Assembly (NCBI RefSeq): GCF_000003815.2
Contig: NC_049986.1
Location: forward strand, 12,430,089 to 12,494,088
Source: Branchiostoma floridae
Taxonomy: Eukaryota > Chordata > Leptocardii > Amphioxiformes > Branchiostomatidae
DNA: 64,000 nt
Direction of reading: 5' to 3'
This document shows, piece after piece, positions 1 through 13,900 of the stretch. A program made the translations under genes and the position numbers. Every line of letters starts with the position of its first letter. The stretch's first letter is position 1. The notes below the pieces were generated by a model. It made no database searches. It was given only the letters and a program-made list of their open reading frames with translations, and had not been told where the DNA came from.

Positions 1-1901
1 AACGTACAGTAGAGAGTTTGTAATGTGTTATTCGAACCCTATTTGATATTAAACGCCTGTATGAAGTTCCCTCATCCTGACTAGAAACGTTCAGATAAAC
101 ACCAAGTCGCAGTTATACTACCATTGACTTAACAGTTTTCAGTCAAGTAAATCTGTAAAAAGTTTCGTGAAGACTCCATGGCCTTTTCGTCACCCACGCT
201 GGCAACAGTTCTTTGTAACACAAACAATCGTCTGCTGTTTGCTTCCCGCCTTGCTACTAGTAGACTAGTGACTGAGATAAACTGTGAATGAACACAGGCT
301 ACATACCCCAATACTTATATGGATAAAAAAGAAAGACCTGGGGCATCAGTGTACATGTGCCCGGAAAGTTTCCAAACTCATATTGTGGAAACGAACGTTA
401 CCAATGTCAAGATACGAATATCTCACTTACCGCAACAGTGTACGTTAACGTTCAAATCCAGCGCTGTAAATTCCCCCAAAGAGACGATTCACAAAACAAC
501 AAAAGATAAGATTAACTCACAAACACAAAAACATGCGATTAACTCCCCAATTCGGGCGTGGAGCTCGGGGAATTTCAAAACTGCCCTTCTTCTATCTCTG
601 TCAAGAATGATTCAGCGTTCGAATCTCTGAACACTGCTTGTTTGAAGGGCGCTGATTGGTTGTTCGAAAAGAACTTCGGTTTGATGCTTGGCCCCTGTAA
701 CGTTGGGCCAAATCAAAATATATCGGCCGTCACGTCCGGCCTAAATTTTTATTTCTTCGAAGTTCACAAGTATAGGCAAACCTGACATTCATTGGTCTCT
801 AATTCTATTCTGTAGAGCAAAGCGAAATCTTTTGCTGACAGTGTGCCTTTTCGGCATTTCTATGCACAGCTACTGTGTCAAAGCAGTTTGAACTATTCCT
901 TTCAGAGATCACGAAACACTGGGACTGGACTTCTCTTCGCACGAAGTCCTGTCATTGTCCCACCGCGAGAGAACACAATAGCCCACCCTGCTATAGCTTT
1001 TCAGTTCTGTCCCCACCAATAGTGGAGCTGGGGTGTCTTTCATCACTACCGGTGCATGATACCGCTATGTAAACGTTAGAGAGTGGCGGACAGATGGGTT
1101 AGGTTACCCTGACTGTGACAGACGAGACATGAATGAGGTAATGTAGGGTGCGACACACACGGGTCTCCATCGTCATTCAAAGTACCACGCGCTTCGCCTT
1201 CTTTACAGGTAAGTGACGATCTTTACCATAAGAGCACTGGTTTGAATTCCTACCGACAGTCTTTTCAACACAGGTATATTTTCTACCCTAAACGGTCGTT
1301 AGTTCGCCTTGTGAATCAGCACATGGGAATCACCCCTGTATGAAAACATTCCTTTGTATGCGCCATCGAAAGTGTCGAACGCTTCTGAAATGTTTTGTTG
1401 AACGTTCAGAGTCAGTTTAGTCCAGAATTGTTCCGTAGTTTCCTAAGTGAAGCGGCATTTTCAGCTTAATTTGAATGCATATAACAGGTCCAACCGCCTA
1501 ATATAATAACTGACTGTCTTTCGAATTCATTCAATGGAAAAATTAAGCTTTTCCTCCGTCGAAAACGGCTCAACTATTCGTGGGAATGAACGGACTAGCA
1601 GTAGATTCTTTGTATTGGAAATGGCAAGATCTTGAGAGTCTCACTCTGCTCAGATTCAACGCTTAACATTCAAAGTGTCTTACTAACAATATATGCAACC
1701 TATTCTAATCGTCCATGTAAAAGGGACGTCGAGGGTTTCCTTGAAAAACAAATAAGTACAATGAACGGAAAAGCATAGCGAGACAATGAATCATAGGTCG
1801 CAGCAATGAATCATAAGTATTGTTGTCTCCGATACCTAAGTATCTCTTTTTGTTTACTTTTCTTTAGGACTTAAAATCAGTAGGATTTCTGTCTTCAAAT
1901 C
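1..1901. other. Unassigned non-coding stretch
   Basis: No open reading frame here has recognisable homology, and no RNA gene or clear repeat was seen. Composition is mildly AT-rich, like the introns elsewhere in the window. It may hold the 3' flank of an unseen neighbour or the promoter of the adhesion GPCR that follows. Confidence 0.4.
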
Positions 1902-1952
1902 ATGGCGGCTGAAACAGTACAGTTTCTCTCGATCGTTTTGGTATCGCATAAG
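1902..1952 (+). other. Candidate 5' coding exon (weak)
   Basis: An ATG in a mild ATGG context opens 17 codons (MAAETVQFLSIVLVSHK) that run into a strong donor, AAG then GTAAGT. A hydrophobic patch could be part of a signal peptide. It is the best start-like exon upstream of the adhesion GPCR. However it ends in phase 0, while the first certain GPCR exon at 7929 needs a phase 1 partner, so an intermediate exon would be required. It may belong to another transcript or be chance. Confidence 0.2.
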
Positions 1953-4900
1953 GTAAGTTTGCCCTGATGCTAATAAAATTGTTTCATCGTCCTTTTTATA
2001 CATAGTCATTATAACCCATTATTGCTTTTATCAATTGATTCATGACAGGAAAAACTCTTCCATCGCAATTTTGTGAACTCTAACCGTCCATGTTTGTTTT
2101 GGTAGGTGTTGTCTGTTGAATATCCGTTCCCGTCCAATAACAGAGGTACGTGGTAATAATACTATAGACTTTCTATCATCAAATAAGTTCACCCCACTGA
2201 AGTATATTGCGTAGTAAAGCTCAACATACAATATCATACTATATGGGTAGGTATTAGGCAAGTGGTAAATGTCCTTGGCACACTGTGTCTGGTGGTATTG
2301 TTTGGGGAAATGAAAAACTAAACATCCGTCTGTTCTCTTCAACTTTAATGCATATGTATGTTACCAGCGTGTTTCCTCATACGGAGACTTGTCCATTCCA
2401 TGGTATTCCAATGTATATTCCGTCAAATTCCGGCGATGAGCTATAGTTTTGTCACAACGGGAGCAGCTTACCAATAGCTAACACTTGAAGCAAATATCGA
2501 GAGCAAGCGTTACCGCAAGCACAGAACGGTAAGTACTTGTAAGGCTCAAAAGAATGATTTTATTCCATTCCGAGTGAACGCGCGCTAACCTCTTCTTTGG
2601 TCCTTCAAAGAGAGAATCCACGGCGTGCTTAAGTGCAATTAATTCCTTAAAGCCGCAATACCGGTATGTGTGAGCTTGAGATTAGCCATGGTCACAATAT
2701 CTGGACTCTTTCAGCCACACTTGGCCTCTGAATACTTTTTGTTAGATCGAAAATAACACTTTTTGTCCAATTGTAGCGAACACCTATTGGCGAGACGACA
2801 TGTGCAAATTTACCTTCCTGCTGAATGGTGGTTGAAAGGCATGTTTTCTACCTGGTGGACTGCCCCTTTCAAATGACTACCCGATTACAGGGCTAATTGG
2901 CTGGAAATAGATAATCTCTTCGTTCCTCCAGATCTGTTTTGTCCAAATCTAGAACCATCTCTCTATTCATATAATCAATCGATGTAACGTTACAGCCAAA
3001 CTTGTCTAGAGTGAACACGCTCGAAACATTTGAAAACAAATTGATAACAATTTCTTAGTAAAGAAATGGCCATTTTGGACAGGATTGTTCACACTTATGT
3101 CAATGGAAAAGCAATCTAAGGAACCACCAGTATGTGGTTCTCATGCAAAGGTGGTCACTAGTTTTATCTAAAAATGTAGTTGCCATTGGTTTCAAATAGA
3201 GAAATAACTAGAAGTGTGGTTAGTGTACACATCAACCATGATCGTTAGATGTCATCGATGAAGTCTCATATGAAGCAATATCCAATTATGTGTTACATAG
3301 AGATCAATTTATTTCTGGTACATAGAATATTCCTGGTAGATAAGCTGGTAACACATGCATCCAAATATCGGAGACATAAATCAAGTTCCTGTCATTGATT
3401 GATAACTATGACGTTGTTGTCACAGTGTGAAAGAATCCCAAAATGTCCATGTGGCTTTCGTGTGCACCTTTTCTTTGTTAGAGGTCAAACCGTGTCCTTA
3501 TAACTTCCGTCAGATGCTTTTTGTTTGCAAAAGAGCATAGTAAAACTGACATATTCCTTTTGGTGGTACAAGTCAACTATTTGACAAGCTATACAGTTTC
3601 GCCTTTCTAATTAGTTTGGTTTAGAATAGGGTTAAACAAAACTTCATTGTGTTGAACAAAATGTTTAACATGGGGGTTAAACAAAACTACATGGCTTTCA
3701 TGAAATATCATAAATCTTGCTATGCTGACGTCATACGCAACGCAGTCTAAAATAATTAAGAACTCGCCCACAAAAGGCTGTTTACTCTTTTAGTCGTCGC
3801 CTTTACCTTTAGCGATACTCATTATATAAGTGTTACGTAACAACCTATTATATCTACCAATGAAGTATAATAGTTGCCAGTTACTCGGGAGGTACATTCA
3901 ATGTACTTCATATTTCAGTAAAACATGATGATGCCTGACAACAGTGTAGAGGGTGGTTGCCAATGGTGAAGTAATCACGTGTTTTCTGCTTGGTATAGTC
4001 TGCATTGTGTTATTTCACATCTTACAGGTGTCACATAGGTTTGGGGGCAATATCGCGAGCTATTTGGTCCCCGGGGCTGAAATCGTTAGGGGTGCGAAAT
4101 AGTTGTGACACCTGTCGTCTACTGTGCAGAGCCAGAGACCACGCAGTTTGACGTGTTGCCTCGCAGCTGGTCAGTGTTTTGAGCTGTCACGTCAAGAAAG
4201 AAAAGAACACACTTTTGCACAGCTTTCGAATCCACCTGTAACTCCAGTAACAGATATATCTCATGTGATGGCACCAGTCTTAACAGTTAAACGCCAATGG
4301 ACAACACCTAATCTGATAAGTGTCTTCTGACTGACAGGAACATAGTGATCGCAAATATACAAACGACTTTATACAAACAACATTACCAGTGAAGCATAAC
4401 ATGGGTATGAAACTTTCGTACGTACAGTGACGACAAATGCCTGCTTTGAAACTTTATGCTTAGTCCGAAAAGCAGTTTTAGCGGCGGAATTTTTCCCATG
4501 TCAAGTACTGAACGGGAAAGCAAACCTAAACCGATGGTAGTAATGTATACTGAGCTTTTAGCAGTAATACCCACCAGCAATCCACCTGGCGGTACATTAT
4601 CGCCTTAATCTCGCCAGGTATCCAGGTGAGATCAGGTAAATAAGACATCCATTCACCACACGCAGGCGTGTCAAGTGACAGAGTGGCAGGAGATAAACCG
4701 TGTAAGATAGGAGAAACATAACACCGCATAGAACTCTTTCATCTGCGCAAGAACGGCCCTGCATCATAGGAAGGACACATTCCGCGAAAGACGAAGACCA
4801 GAAAAGCACTTCGCCATTCGAGCGAATATTAGCTATGAAGAAAAAGTACAATGTATTTGTTCAGAATCTGTGCATACTAGTACTCCCGTGTATGTTTTCT

Positions 4901-7900
4901 AAAAACAACAAAATGCATACAAATGGATCTGAAGAAAGCCTAATAGCGAGTGAGCTCTCCTTACTACAGATAACTGTTGATATAGCGCCATATGATACTT
5001 GTAAAGACACATTGGAGGAATAATGACGATATTGACAATGGCATGTTCACAATGGCGACAAATATTAATCACGTAAATTTAGCTAGGCTACAAAGTTAAT
5101 GATACATATAGCCTACAAAACTACCTCGTCCTACTCTCAAACGGATGCATATTGACTGTACTGTACTCCTCTTTACAAGCGATTACTTGTAGTGACAGTC
5201 GCCTTCAGTGATTCTGAATTCTCAGCAACCTAACTGCAGCTGTTTCAAGCTCTGTTTTCCCTTGCTGTTCAGTGACCAGGGTCTTTGTGAAAATCCCTTC
5301 CATTGCTGTAACTGTCATATTGACTGTGCGGTGGTTCAAAAGTACACAAACATTGCGGCCTTTTCTATGGACTCCAAGTTGTTGTGCAAGTTCCGTTGTG
5401 GCAACGATGTTCTGTAGAAGCTCTAGGTTTGGGCTTCTGAACCTCACAAGGCAGCCATTGATACGATGATTTTGTAGCGATAACGTATTTGTGATTCGAT
5501 TCAAAACTTGAAGCTGAAAACGCTTTTTAAAGACATTTTCATTGCGAGAGTCTTCTTACATGATAAACATTATCTTCCACAACCCAAATTTTAATCTATA
5601 TCATAACAAAGAAAGAAGACCATATCAACTTTAAACATGTCCAACAGTGTGGTGAAATTCTCTTCCAAATGTTGCGCGAAAGATAAATTAAAGATATTGT
5701 TAAAGGCCACAGTCAGCACTATCATTTCTTCATATTTTGATTTGATTTGATTTGATTAGAAAAGATTGTACAAGATTTTTAGATGTTAAGAGCAGGTGTA
5801 GTAGGCATGTTTTGCAATGTTTGCTTAACAGAGTATAGATGATGTGAAGGAAAACAAGACCGTATTCACTTAAAGGTGAAGGCATGGGTTGGGCACACAG
5901 TAGGCTTCTGGGAACTCGCGTGCAGTTCGTCCATCAGCCATGACGACAAACAGACAGACCTGCTCTCTCTGTGTACTCTGCCTGACGCAAACAGTCATTC
6001 ACCGCCCCTCAACCGGGAACAGCGGGGCGGGCCCCTGTTCTTCTGCTGCGGACAACCGTTACATTCGGTATAACAAGCAGCAGCTATTCATGCACCGACA
6101 GAGAACGAAAACCTTACTAGTTTCAAACTCTGACAACCATGCATATGTATACAAACGTAACAGCCATGTCAGTGCTAAACGTTTGCCACCTATATGCTAC
6201 GCAGTAGGTTTTGGGTTAACCTTTTATTCAAACATATAGCAGATACACTCCATACGTAAAGATACGTCGCACAAAAGAAGATCTCAGGCTGAAAGTTCTA
6301 TTTCCATTTGTACTGTAGGTTTAATAGAGAATGCTACTCATATAATGTACTTTACGTGACCCGTATATGTAGCAATAACAATCGTGCATTTAACATTGCC
6401 TCCATTGCAGTGACATTGTAGTCATATAGAGTTAATTATAACGAAAACAATTTCACTTCAACGTGTTCATGCTAGAAAGAACCAGAAGTTAACGTTATGG
6501 AAAGAACATTTTATGAGTCTTGGGGGCAGAAACTTAGTCCAGCAATATTCTAGTACTCAGGAAATGCGCTTCCCTGACACTGGGCGGTTATCAAAACACG
6601 CTTCACCTTGTCATAACTACACATACTGGCTTCTTTTGATTTAAAGTCAACACCTATTTCGAGCCAAGAGATGCTGTTGTTATTGCACCTTTTCAGTGGA
6701 TGTCATGTATGCCCAAACATGGCGCTCCTCGCATAGCATCGGTGATCAACGGCTTAGGCGAATGATATCATTGTCAACAGTCAACACTCTTCATTCATAC
6801 AAACGAACATAGATGTTTGGATAGCAAATGAGCTTAACCAACACCCAATAAGCTATGACAGACCTAAATTGTTTAAATCTAGATTATCCTTAGCCAATAG
6901 AAAGTTTGGTGTAAACGTTTTGCCTTTCTCGAGAAGAATAGTAACTTGGGTCTGAATACGTTACACTGATTTAAGTTGAACGTTGATTCCTGCCTACCTA
7001 CCTTGATTCTGATGCATAAAATTCTATAGGGTGTCTTATTCGTGTACATGTAGAAGAAATGTCACAGAAAAGGCTAACCAATGGCTTCCTACTGCACATC
7101 GGTATACCCGATTCTTTACAATAAGTCTGCTATGTAGCATACTTCAAACAACCACCCAGTCTGCACATGGTCCGTACAGTTCAGGTCAGCGGTAACGGGC
7201 TCATTTGTTGGTTGTACCAACGTTCTGGTGTGAACACGAAAGACCCAGATAAAGTGACCGTGTTTGTTTGCCCAGTCGCCCTGTAGATACACATTGAGTT
7301 CATTGCTCTACCTATAACTACACCATTCTGTATGCTACTATGAAACATTTTTATCAAAAATGAATCATAAAACATGAAGGATGGTTATCAGATCCCTTTG
7401 TTAGACACAACGAATTCCGATTGGCTGTCACCATACGCTCATCATCGGGTCACATTTCAAGCCGGGGCTTGGTTGGGATGTTTGCGGAAAACAAGACACA
7501 AAATGTGCATCAAGAAATGCACACAAATTTTGTTGTCGTTTATATCAAACTTTTTATCTCCGCACCCACCACCTGACTGGGGCCTAGCATTAACAGGGAA
7601 GTTGCCTTTTCTGTTTCTCTGAAAGTCTAACACAATGGAATACATCTTGCACCACAGTACGTATGTTAGAAGTCTGAAGTATGGCAAAATGACGACATGG
7701 TGCTCACCATGACAATGCAATGGCCTGTTACCTATCTTGTCTATGTCCGGAATTCTGATGTCTACTTACTGTAAATAAAGGAAGACAAAACAGTACTAGT
7801 GATAACACAGGCACAGGTAATGTAGGGAAATGCATTTTTATATCACCGGATTCTGTGTAGACCCAAAACATCCTATCCTGTAAGAATGCTACAAAATGAT

Positions 7901-7928
7901 TCTAACGGATGATGTTCCTGCCCCCCAG
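1953..7928. other. Long intergenic or first-intron region
   Basis: About 6 kb without a recognisable exon. The short ORFs on both strands have no family features and no matching splice sites. A short TTTGA pentamer run near 5737-5758 resembles the reverse complement of the AAATC-type tail of the LINE at 18.6 kb and may be a remnant. The stretch could be the first intron of the GPCR. Confidence 0.35.
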
Positions 7929-10900
7929 GGTTTGACGTCATCAGATCCGCCGACTACTATTGGCCGTTCGATGCTGTACAGAACGGGGTTGTCGAAGAGT
8001 TAAATTCAGGGCGTGTCGGCACGGTCAATGGAAGCGTAGGTGAGTGAGGGTTAACATGTCCACTATCATAACCTTATTTCTTCATAGTCTAACCGCATGA
8101 TTATACTCTTCATCTTAAAGAACTAAATTGATTACAATCATAACATGCGTGCTGTCAAAAAAGTAGCGTAGAAAAAAGGGCGAACCATCTGATCACAGGG
8201 CAACCTATAGTTTCAAACATAATCAAAAATGTACAATAAAGCATCATGTATCAAAAATGTATATGAATTATATGTAAAAAATAACTACTAGGAAAATGTA
8301 CAAATATTTTGGAAACTTATTTATTGAAGTGACAACGAGCGCAGTAGTGAACGATGGGATCCTCCTGGATGGCGGAGCGAACTTTGTTACCCTGGGTGAC
8401 TTCTCGGGAACCTGTGTGGCCAGCCCCAGCCTCTGCGCACAAACAGGTACAAACACAGCAGAGTTTGACTTTATTCAGATTGCAACAGGGACAATACAAC
8501 GTGGACATTGGGCAGCTAACTGGTATTGTGACCACATACATACATGTACAGTACAAAACTGAACAAATATTAGGTGCAATACAATAGTTGTACACGTTAA
8601 AACAGTGGCAACAGACATGCCATATTGGCATCACGAGCAAATATGAAGGACGTCTTTGACGTTGAAGAATTGAGAAATACGTTTCGTCTACAAGTGACAA
8701 TTACCAGTGTTCTGTACACATAGAATGTGTCTTTTGTTGATTGGAAAGGGAATGAGCTTTAAACTGAATACTTCAATACTCGGCATGCCTCCATACATTT
8801 GAACGAATGTTTACCCATTCCTGCACTATAACCAAATGTTACATTCAAAGATACATCCTAAAATATTATTTGTATGATAAAAAAAATAATGAATGCTATA
8901 AGAAAAAGGCCTTCTTTAATTTCGTCGCCCATGGATGTCGCTTTCCTGTTGTAGGTCTGTCCGTGTCTGTGTGGTGGAAGAACTCGGAGCCGATCAGCCG
9001 ACAGTGCATCACGTCAGGCGGGAAGGGTCTGTCAGACGGGCTGTCACTCTACACCATCAGTCCCGCCTTCGGGACCGAGTTCTACATCAGGAGTGGGAAC
9101 ACGCTGTGGATGGCAGCATTCCCTTCTCCAAGTAAGAACGATTTGTAAATATGACTAGATCCTTCGGTGTATCAGGCCATCGGTTATTTTAATTTCCGAA
9201 ATCTAAGTTCTCTTAAATTGGTCAATTTGAAAACAGGACTTAACGTTAAAATTCTGTCAGGCACAGAGAAAGCATGATATCTCCATCGAAATAATACTAT
9301 TAAAGAAAAATCAAACCAGGACACCACAAGAAGTGCCTTGATGACGCTGGTATGGTCTACTTGGAATTACGCCCAACTGTATATATATCGGGATGTATCG
9401 AACCCAGCACCATGCCCTGGCGTTGTGCCATTGGGAAAGACACTTAAAACGAATTTTATTGACGCCCAAGAAGCCTTTTCGGCAAATCTGTCAATAGTGT
9501 GCCAATAACATACACAGACTTGGTCCAATGTCCAACATTTGCCAATAAGAATCGCAAAAATTGTGAACGTTTGTTTTCGTTACTGTGTGATTCTGTCTGA
9601 AAGTTTCATGAACCTGGAAAAAAATCAAAATGAAATATTTCTTGAATTCTGAATCTGCATTCAGCCATTCAAATGTTTTAACTACTTGTCCAATACAGGT
9701 GACACGTGGACGCATTTTGTGTTCACCTGGACCCAGGCTGATACTATAGAGGTGTGGCAAGATGGCGTCAAACTGGCGGCTCCCATCACCACCACTGTGG
9801 GTACCAACTACGGGGATGTCCATAACAACCTGGTGGTGGGGACAAACAATGACCAGTCGTACGATGAGTACTGTACCGGCTCCTTCGACGAGCTGGCCAT
9901 TTGGGGCCGCAAGCTTACAGACCCAGAGGTGCTGTACTACTACCAAGCGTCGACTGGTATGTTGTCTACGTTTTAGTATTATGTGCCTTCTCTCAGCAAA
10001 GGGTTTGTTGAATAACAGATCCGCATGTCTAAATCACTGTAAACGTGCAAAAAAAGTTCAAAACTAACATGAATGCCTTGAAACCATTGCTAATTTAGAG
10101 ACATGTACTGATTCAAAAGATGTACTCTAAAGACTTGCTTCGGGCGGGCGTATTTTCCTGGACAACTAACAAATTGATATTCTTTTGGTATATTTTACAG
10201 GGACCGTCATTGGTGTAGACACTGTTAAGACAGAGGTGAGTTAAGATATTATTGATAATGTAAATCTGATTGAATGCATGCGATTCAATAACATTTGTCG
10301 CAATATATATCACCTTACTAATGTCATGATCGATCGATCATCGTCTCTCAGGTCGACACGCTCACCAACGCCACCTATGAAAAGACTACCGAATTGCTGC
10401 AATCTCTCCTGGCGGTAACAGTTCCTGGAACACACCTGTTAGACACGGATATCACTGAAGCCGTCTCCGTGTTGGAGAAGTTATCAACACTCCTCCCTGA
10501 TGAAACAGTGGGAACAAATAATGCTTCTGATCTGTCTCAGGTAGCTCTCATTACTCAGTACTATGTGAAATCTAGATCTGTCTGTCAATGTTCCTGGCAA
10601 AACATCTGCTCGATGGACTAATCTCATAAGACATCTTTGTACTTGTAGCATCTATTATTTTTTGCACGTGTTCTTATAAAAAACTGCAAGATGGAGCAAT
10701 GATTTCGATACTTACATTTTTATATGTAATTCTGCTGTCTTATCAGATGTTCTTCGAAGAGACAGGACAACTCATGAGCGCCCTGAACCAGTATGGATGG
10801 GGAAACATGACCCAGGTACAACCGATTCAATTTGTGCTGAATTTACACATTATAAAGTGGACTTTCGGGCTGTTTTTATGTACTGTAACCCATTAGCCAA

Positions 10901-13900
10901 TAGGTTTACAGAATGATATGACGCGATGGTCACGCGATGTATTTGATGTACACTTGCATTTTCAGTAATCGACTTAACAATTATTCAAATCATGTAACTA
11001 TCATATTTCGTGTTCTGAAATATCATGATACGTATACGCATGATTGGAACGTTACAAATGCAACATCTTGATCGTAAATCAAAATGTCCTTATTCCAGTA
11101 CGCGAAAGACAGCACGTTATCTGACTTGTCCCGCGTCACCGACCAGTTTAACATACACCTGGGTAGTCACGTGGCGTCGCCTGGAACAACAACTGTGTTG
11201 AGTGCTGGGGACAATGGCATTTCCAGTAAGTTTTGTTGTTTATCTATTTACGCTACAGTTGAAAGGTAGTATATCATTGTGAGTTTCCATGCCTTCTCAA
11301 AATTTAGTGCATGTATTTTGTTCGTATATAAGAGTCTTGTCAAACAACATCGGTCTTTTTAAAATATAAAATACGTTCCATTGCAGTACCCTGAAAACCG
11401 GGCCATTATCGAAGTTGACCTGTGTGTTTTCGACCCCTACACACCAACCGAATATCATAAGGATCCATTCACAGTTTTCGAGTTATGTCGACAGATAAAC
11501 GGCACCCAAAACGGAACCATTTAGAAATGATTGTCACATGAAACATGTCGTATCATAGACGGTGATATTTCAAATCTAACGGTGTTGTCTCTATCTCCAG
11601 ACTTTAGCGTCACCGTGCGGCCAGCAGCAGTACTACAACATGACGATTACGTGTTCCCCGATGGTGACTCTGACACTACCATAGAGATCCCGGCTTCTAT
11701 TGTAAATTACAACATACATGGTAAGAAAATAAACAAATGCAAACAAAAATTATTATTGGACCCATAATGATGGGCACTGAATAGAAGACTTTTCTGAAAA
11801 GGGTAAATGTTTTCAGCTGTCATAACAGTGCTACCACAAACATCTCAAGAGTTACGTCCAGTGACCAAAAAGAGAAGGTAGATTACCACTCATTGCCTGG
11901 TATTTGGCGCACTGCGTTGTGTTGCAATATACTGTATTGCATTGAATCCTGTTGTTGACTTTCACTTAATTTCTGTTTTCCACAGAAGCACGAACGATTG
12001 TCGCGGTCCTGTATCACAATTTCCACCAACGCTATTCCACAAATAATAGGTATCGCTTATTGAATATCAATTTTGAAATTAGTTTTATGCCGATCATATT
12101 CTCAGTTGTCCCAGATGTCTTTTCCAAAACCTTTCGACAAAATATCTTTACATGTGACACCATATTGAAAACCTCAAGTTAGACGTAGGCCCGAGCAACT
12201 TTTGAAAGCTAATACTTGGCAAATGTCTCGACTGTAACATGTTAGTTTAGCTAGCATGCATAATTTGATTACAAGACGAGAACATGTATGATATGTGGTC
12301 TTTCTATGTTAATTTTTTACCTGTTATAACAGCCTAGGTGTGGACCCATCTGAAGCGTCGCTGAACAGCCTGGTGGTGTCCGCCACCCTGAGTCCCAGTC
12401 CGCCCCTCCCACTCCAGGACAACATCACTGTGTCTTTCACACACTTAGAGGTATGTCAAAAACTCGTCATGAAGTTAACGCCAGTGCTTGACAATAAGAG
12501 AACAAAGTATATTAGTATTACAAGGGTGCAATAAGACTATCCTGACGGAAATATTTCTATGCCTGTATTTGTATTAGCCGGTATAACCCCCCCCCCCCCT
12601 CGTCAAACCACACCAGCTTTGCAGATAAACGTTGCATTGAATGACATGTCAAACCTTTGCATATTGAACTATGCGTTGTTTGATCAAGTGAAATGTAAGT
12701 TGGACTGGATAATAGTGCCAGGAAAAAAACTTTCAACAGCTCAGTTCTGGGCTGGAAACTCTGGTACTTGTAGTCATAACGCTTAAACGTAAAATTCCCG
12801 AGGTGAAATACGGCTATTCTGACGGAAACGTTTCCTTGTAGGAAGCTGAGGACACTACCAGACGCTGGTGTGTTCATCTGGACCTGACAGGTGATGTTGG
12901 GGTGTGGTCAGATGAGGGGTGTGTCATCCTCTCAACCAACTCCAACCGCACCGTCTGCAGCTGTAACCACATGACCAACTACGCCATCCTCATGCAGGTG
13001 GTAGATGTACAGGTAGGTGGAGATGGTTTTCATGTACAGAGCATGTGGAATTCTAACTGTTGTTCTTATAGATATGATCTTTAACGTCATAATGTTTCAT
13101 TCTATCGCTGTCTGCCGCCAGGAATCCAGTATCTACACTGTTTATTTATAGTAAATAAAACTTAGGTAAAGTTTTACTTCGTCTTATTTTTGCATATCAG
13201 CAGTCTTTGAACAATATTGTATTTGATCCACATGGTCTAGATAACAATTAGAATTGTTGAAGAACTATCCTCGACATCAAGAACGTTTAATCTCTGCTGT
13301 GCCGTGCACGTGGTGGTTTATATCATAAAAAAGTCAACTGCTCTTTGTTCCTAGGTGGACCATGGGAACAGAGTTGCCCTCCAGGTGATCACCTATGTGG
13401 GGTGTGGCCTGTCCATCATCTGTCTGTTCGTCTCCATCATCGTGTTTCTGGGACTATCGTAAGAACCGCTTCTCACTCCCGAATTTCGAAACTTACATAA
13501 TCTACTGATCTTTGTATAAGAATGCGAGATGTAATTGTAATTTACAATAACAATTCTATCCAGTCACTTGAGTAACTGCTACCTTGCGTATATATCATAC
13601 ATACGAACCTGGATATCTAACACTGATCGACGAAACAAGAGTCTTGAGTTAAATATCATCCTTATACTGTAACAAAGTGATAAATTGTAGTAAACTTTCT
13701 TATCCAAATAAAGAACGTCCAATGGGACAACGTAGATCCTGCATCATTTGTGCTTCCTATTTCTCACCGTAGGAGTATCCAGGCAGACAAGACCCATGCT
13801 CACGTCAACCTGTGCGTCTGTCTTCTTCTGGCACAGATGCTTTTTCTGATCGGGTCTGGGTGGACTCCTGGAACGGTATGTGTTTATGTGTATCACTTTG

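Noticed and set aside
11384-11524. Possible extra GPCR exon after a TTGCAG acceptor (open frame starting YPENRAII)
   Set aside because: The phase required by the preceding exon gives a stop at once. The GAIN domain continues correctly by joining 11225 to 11601.
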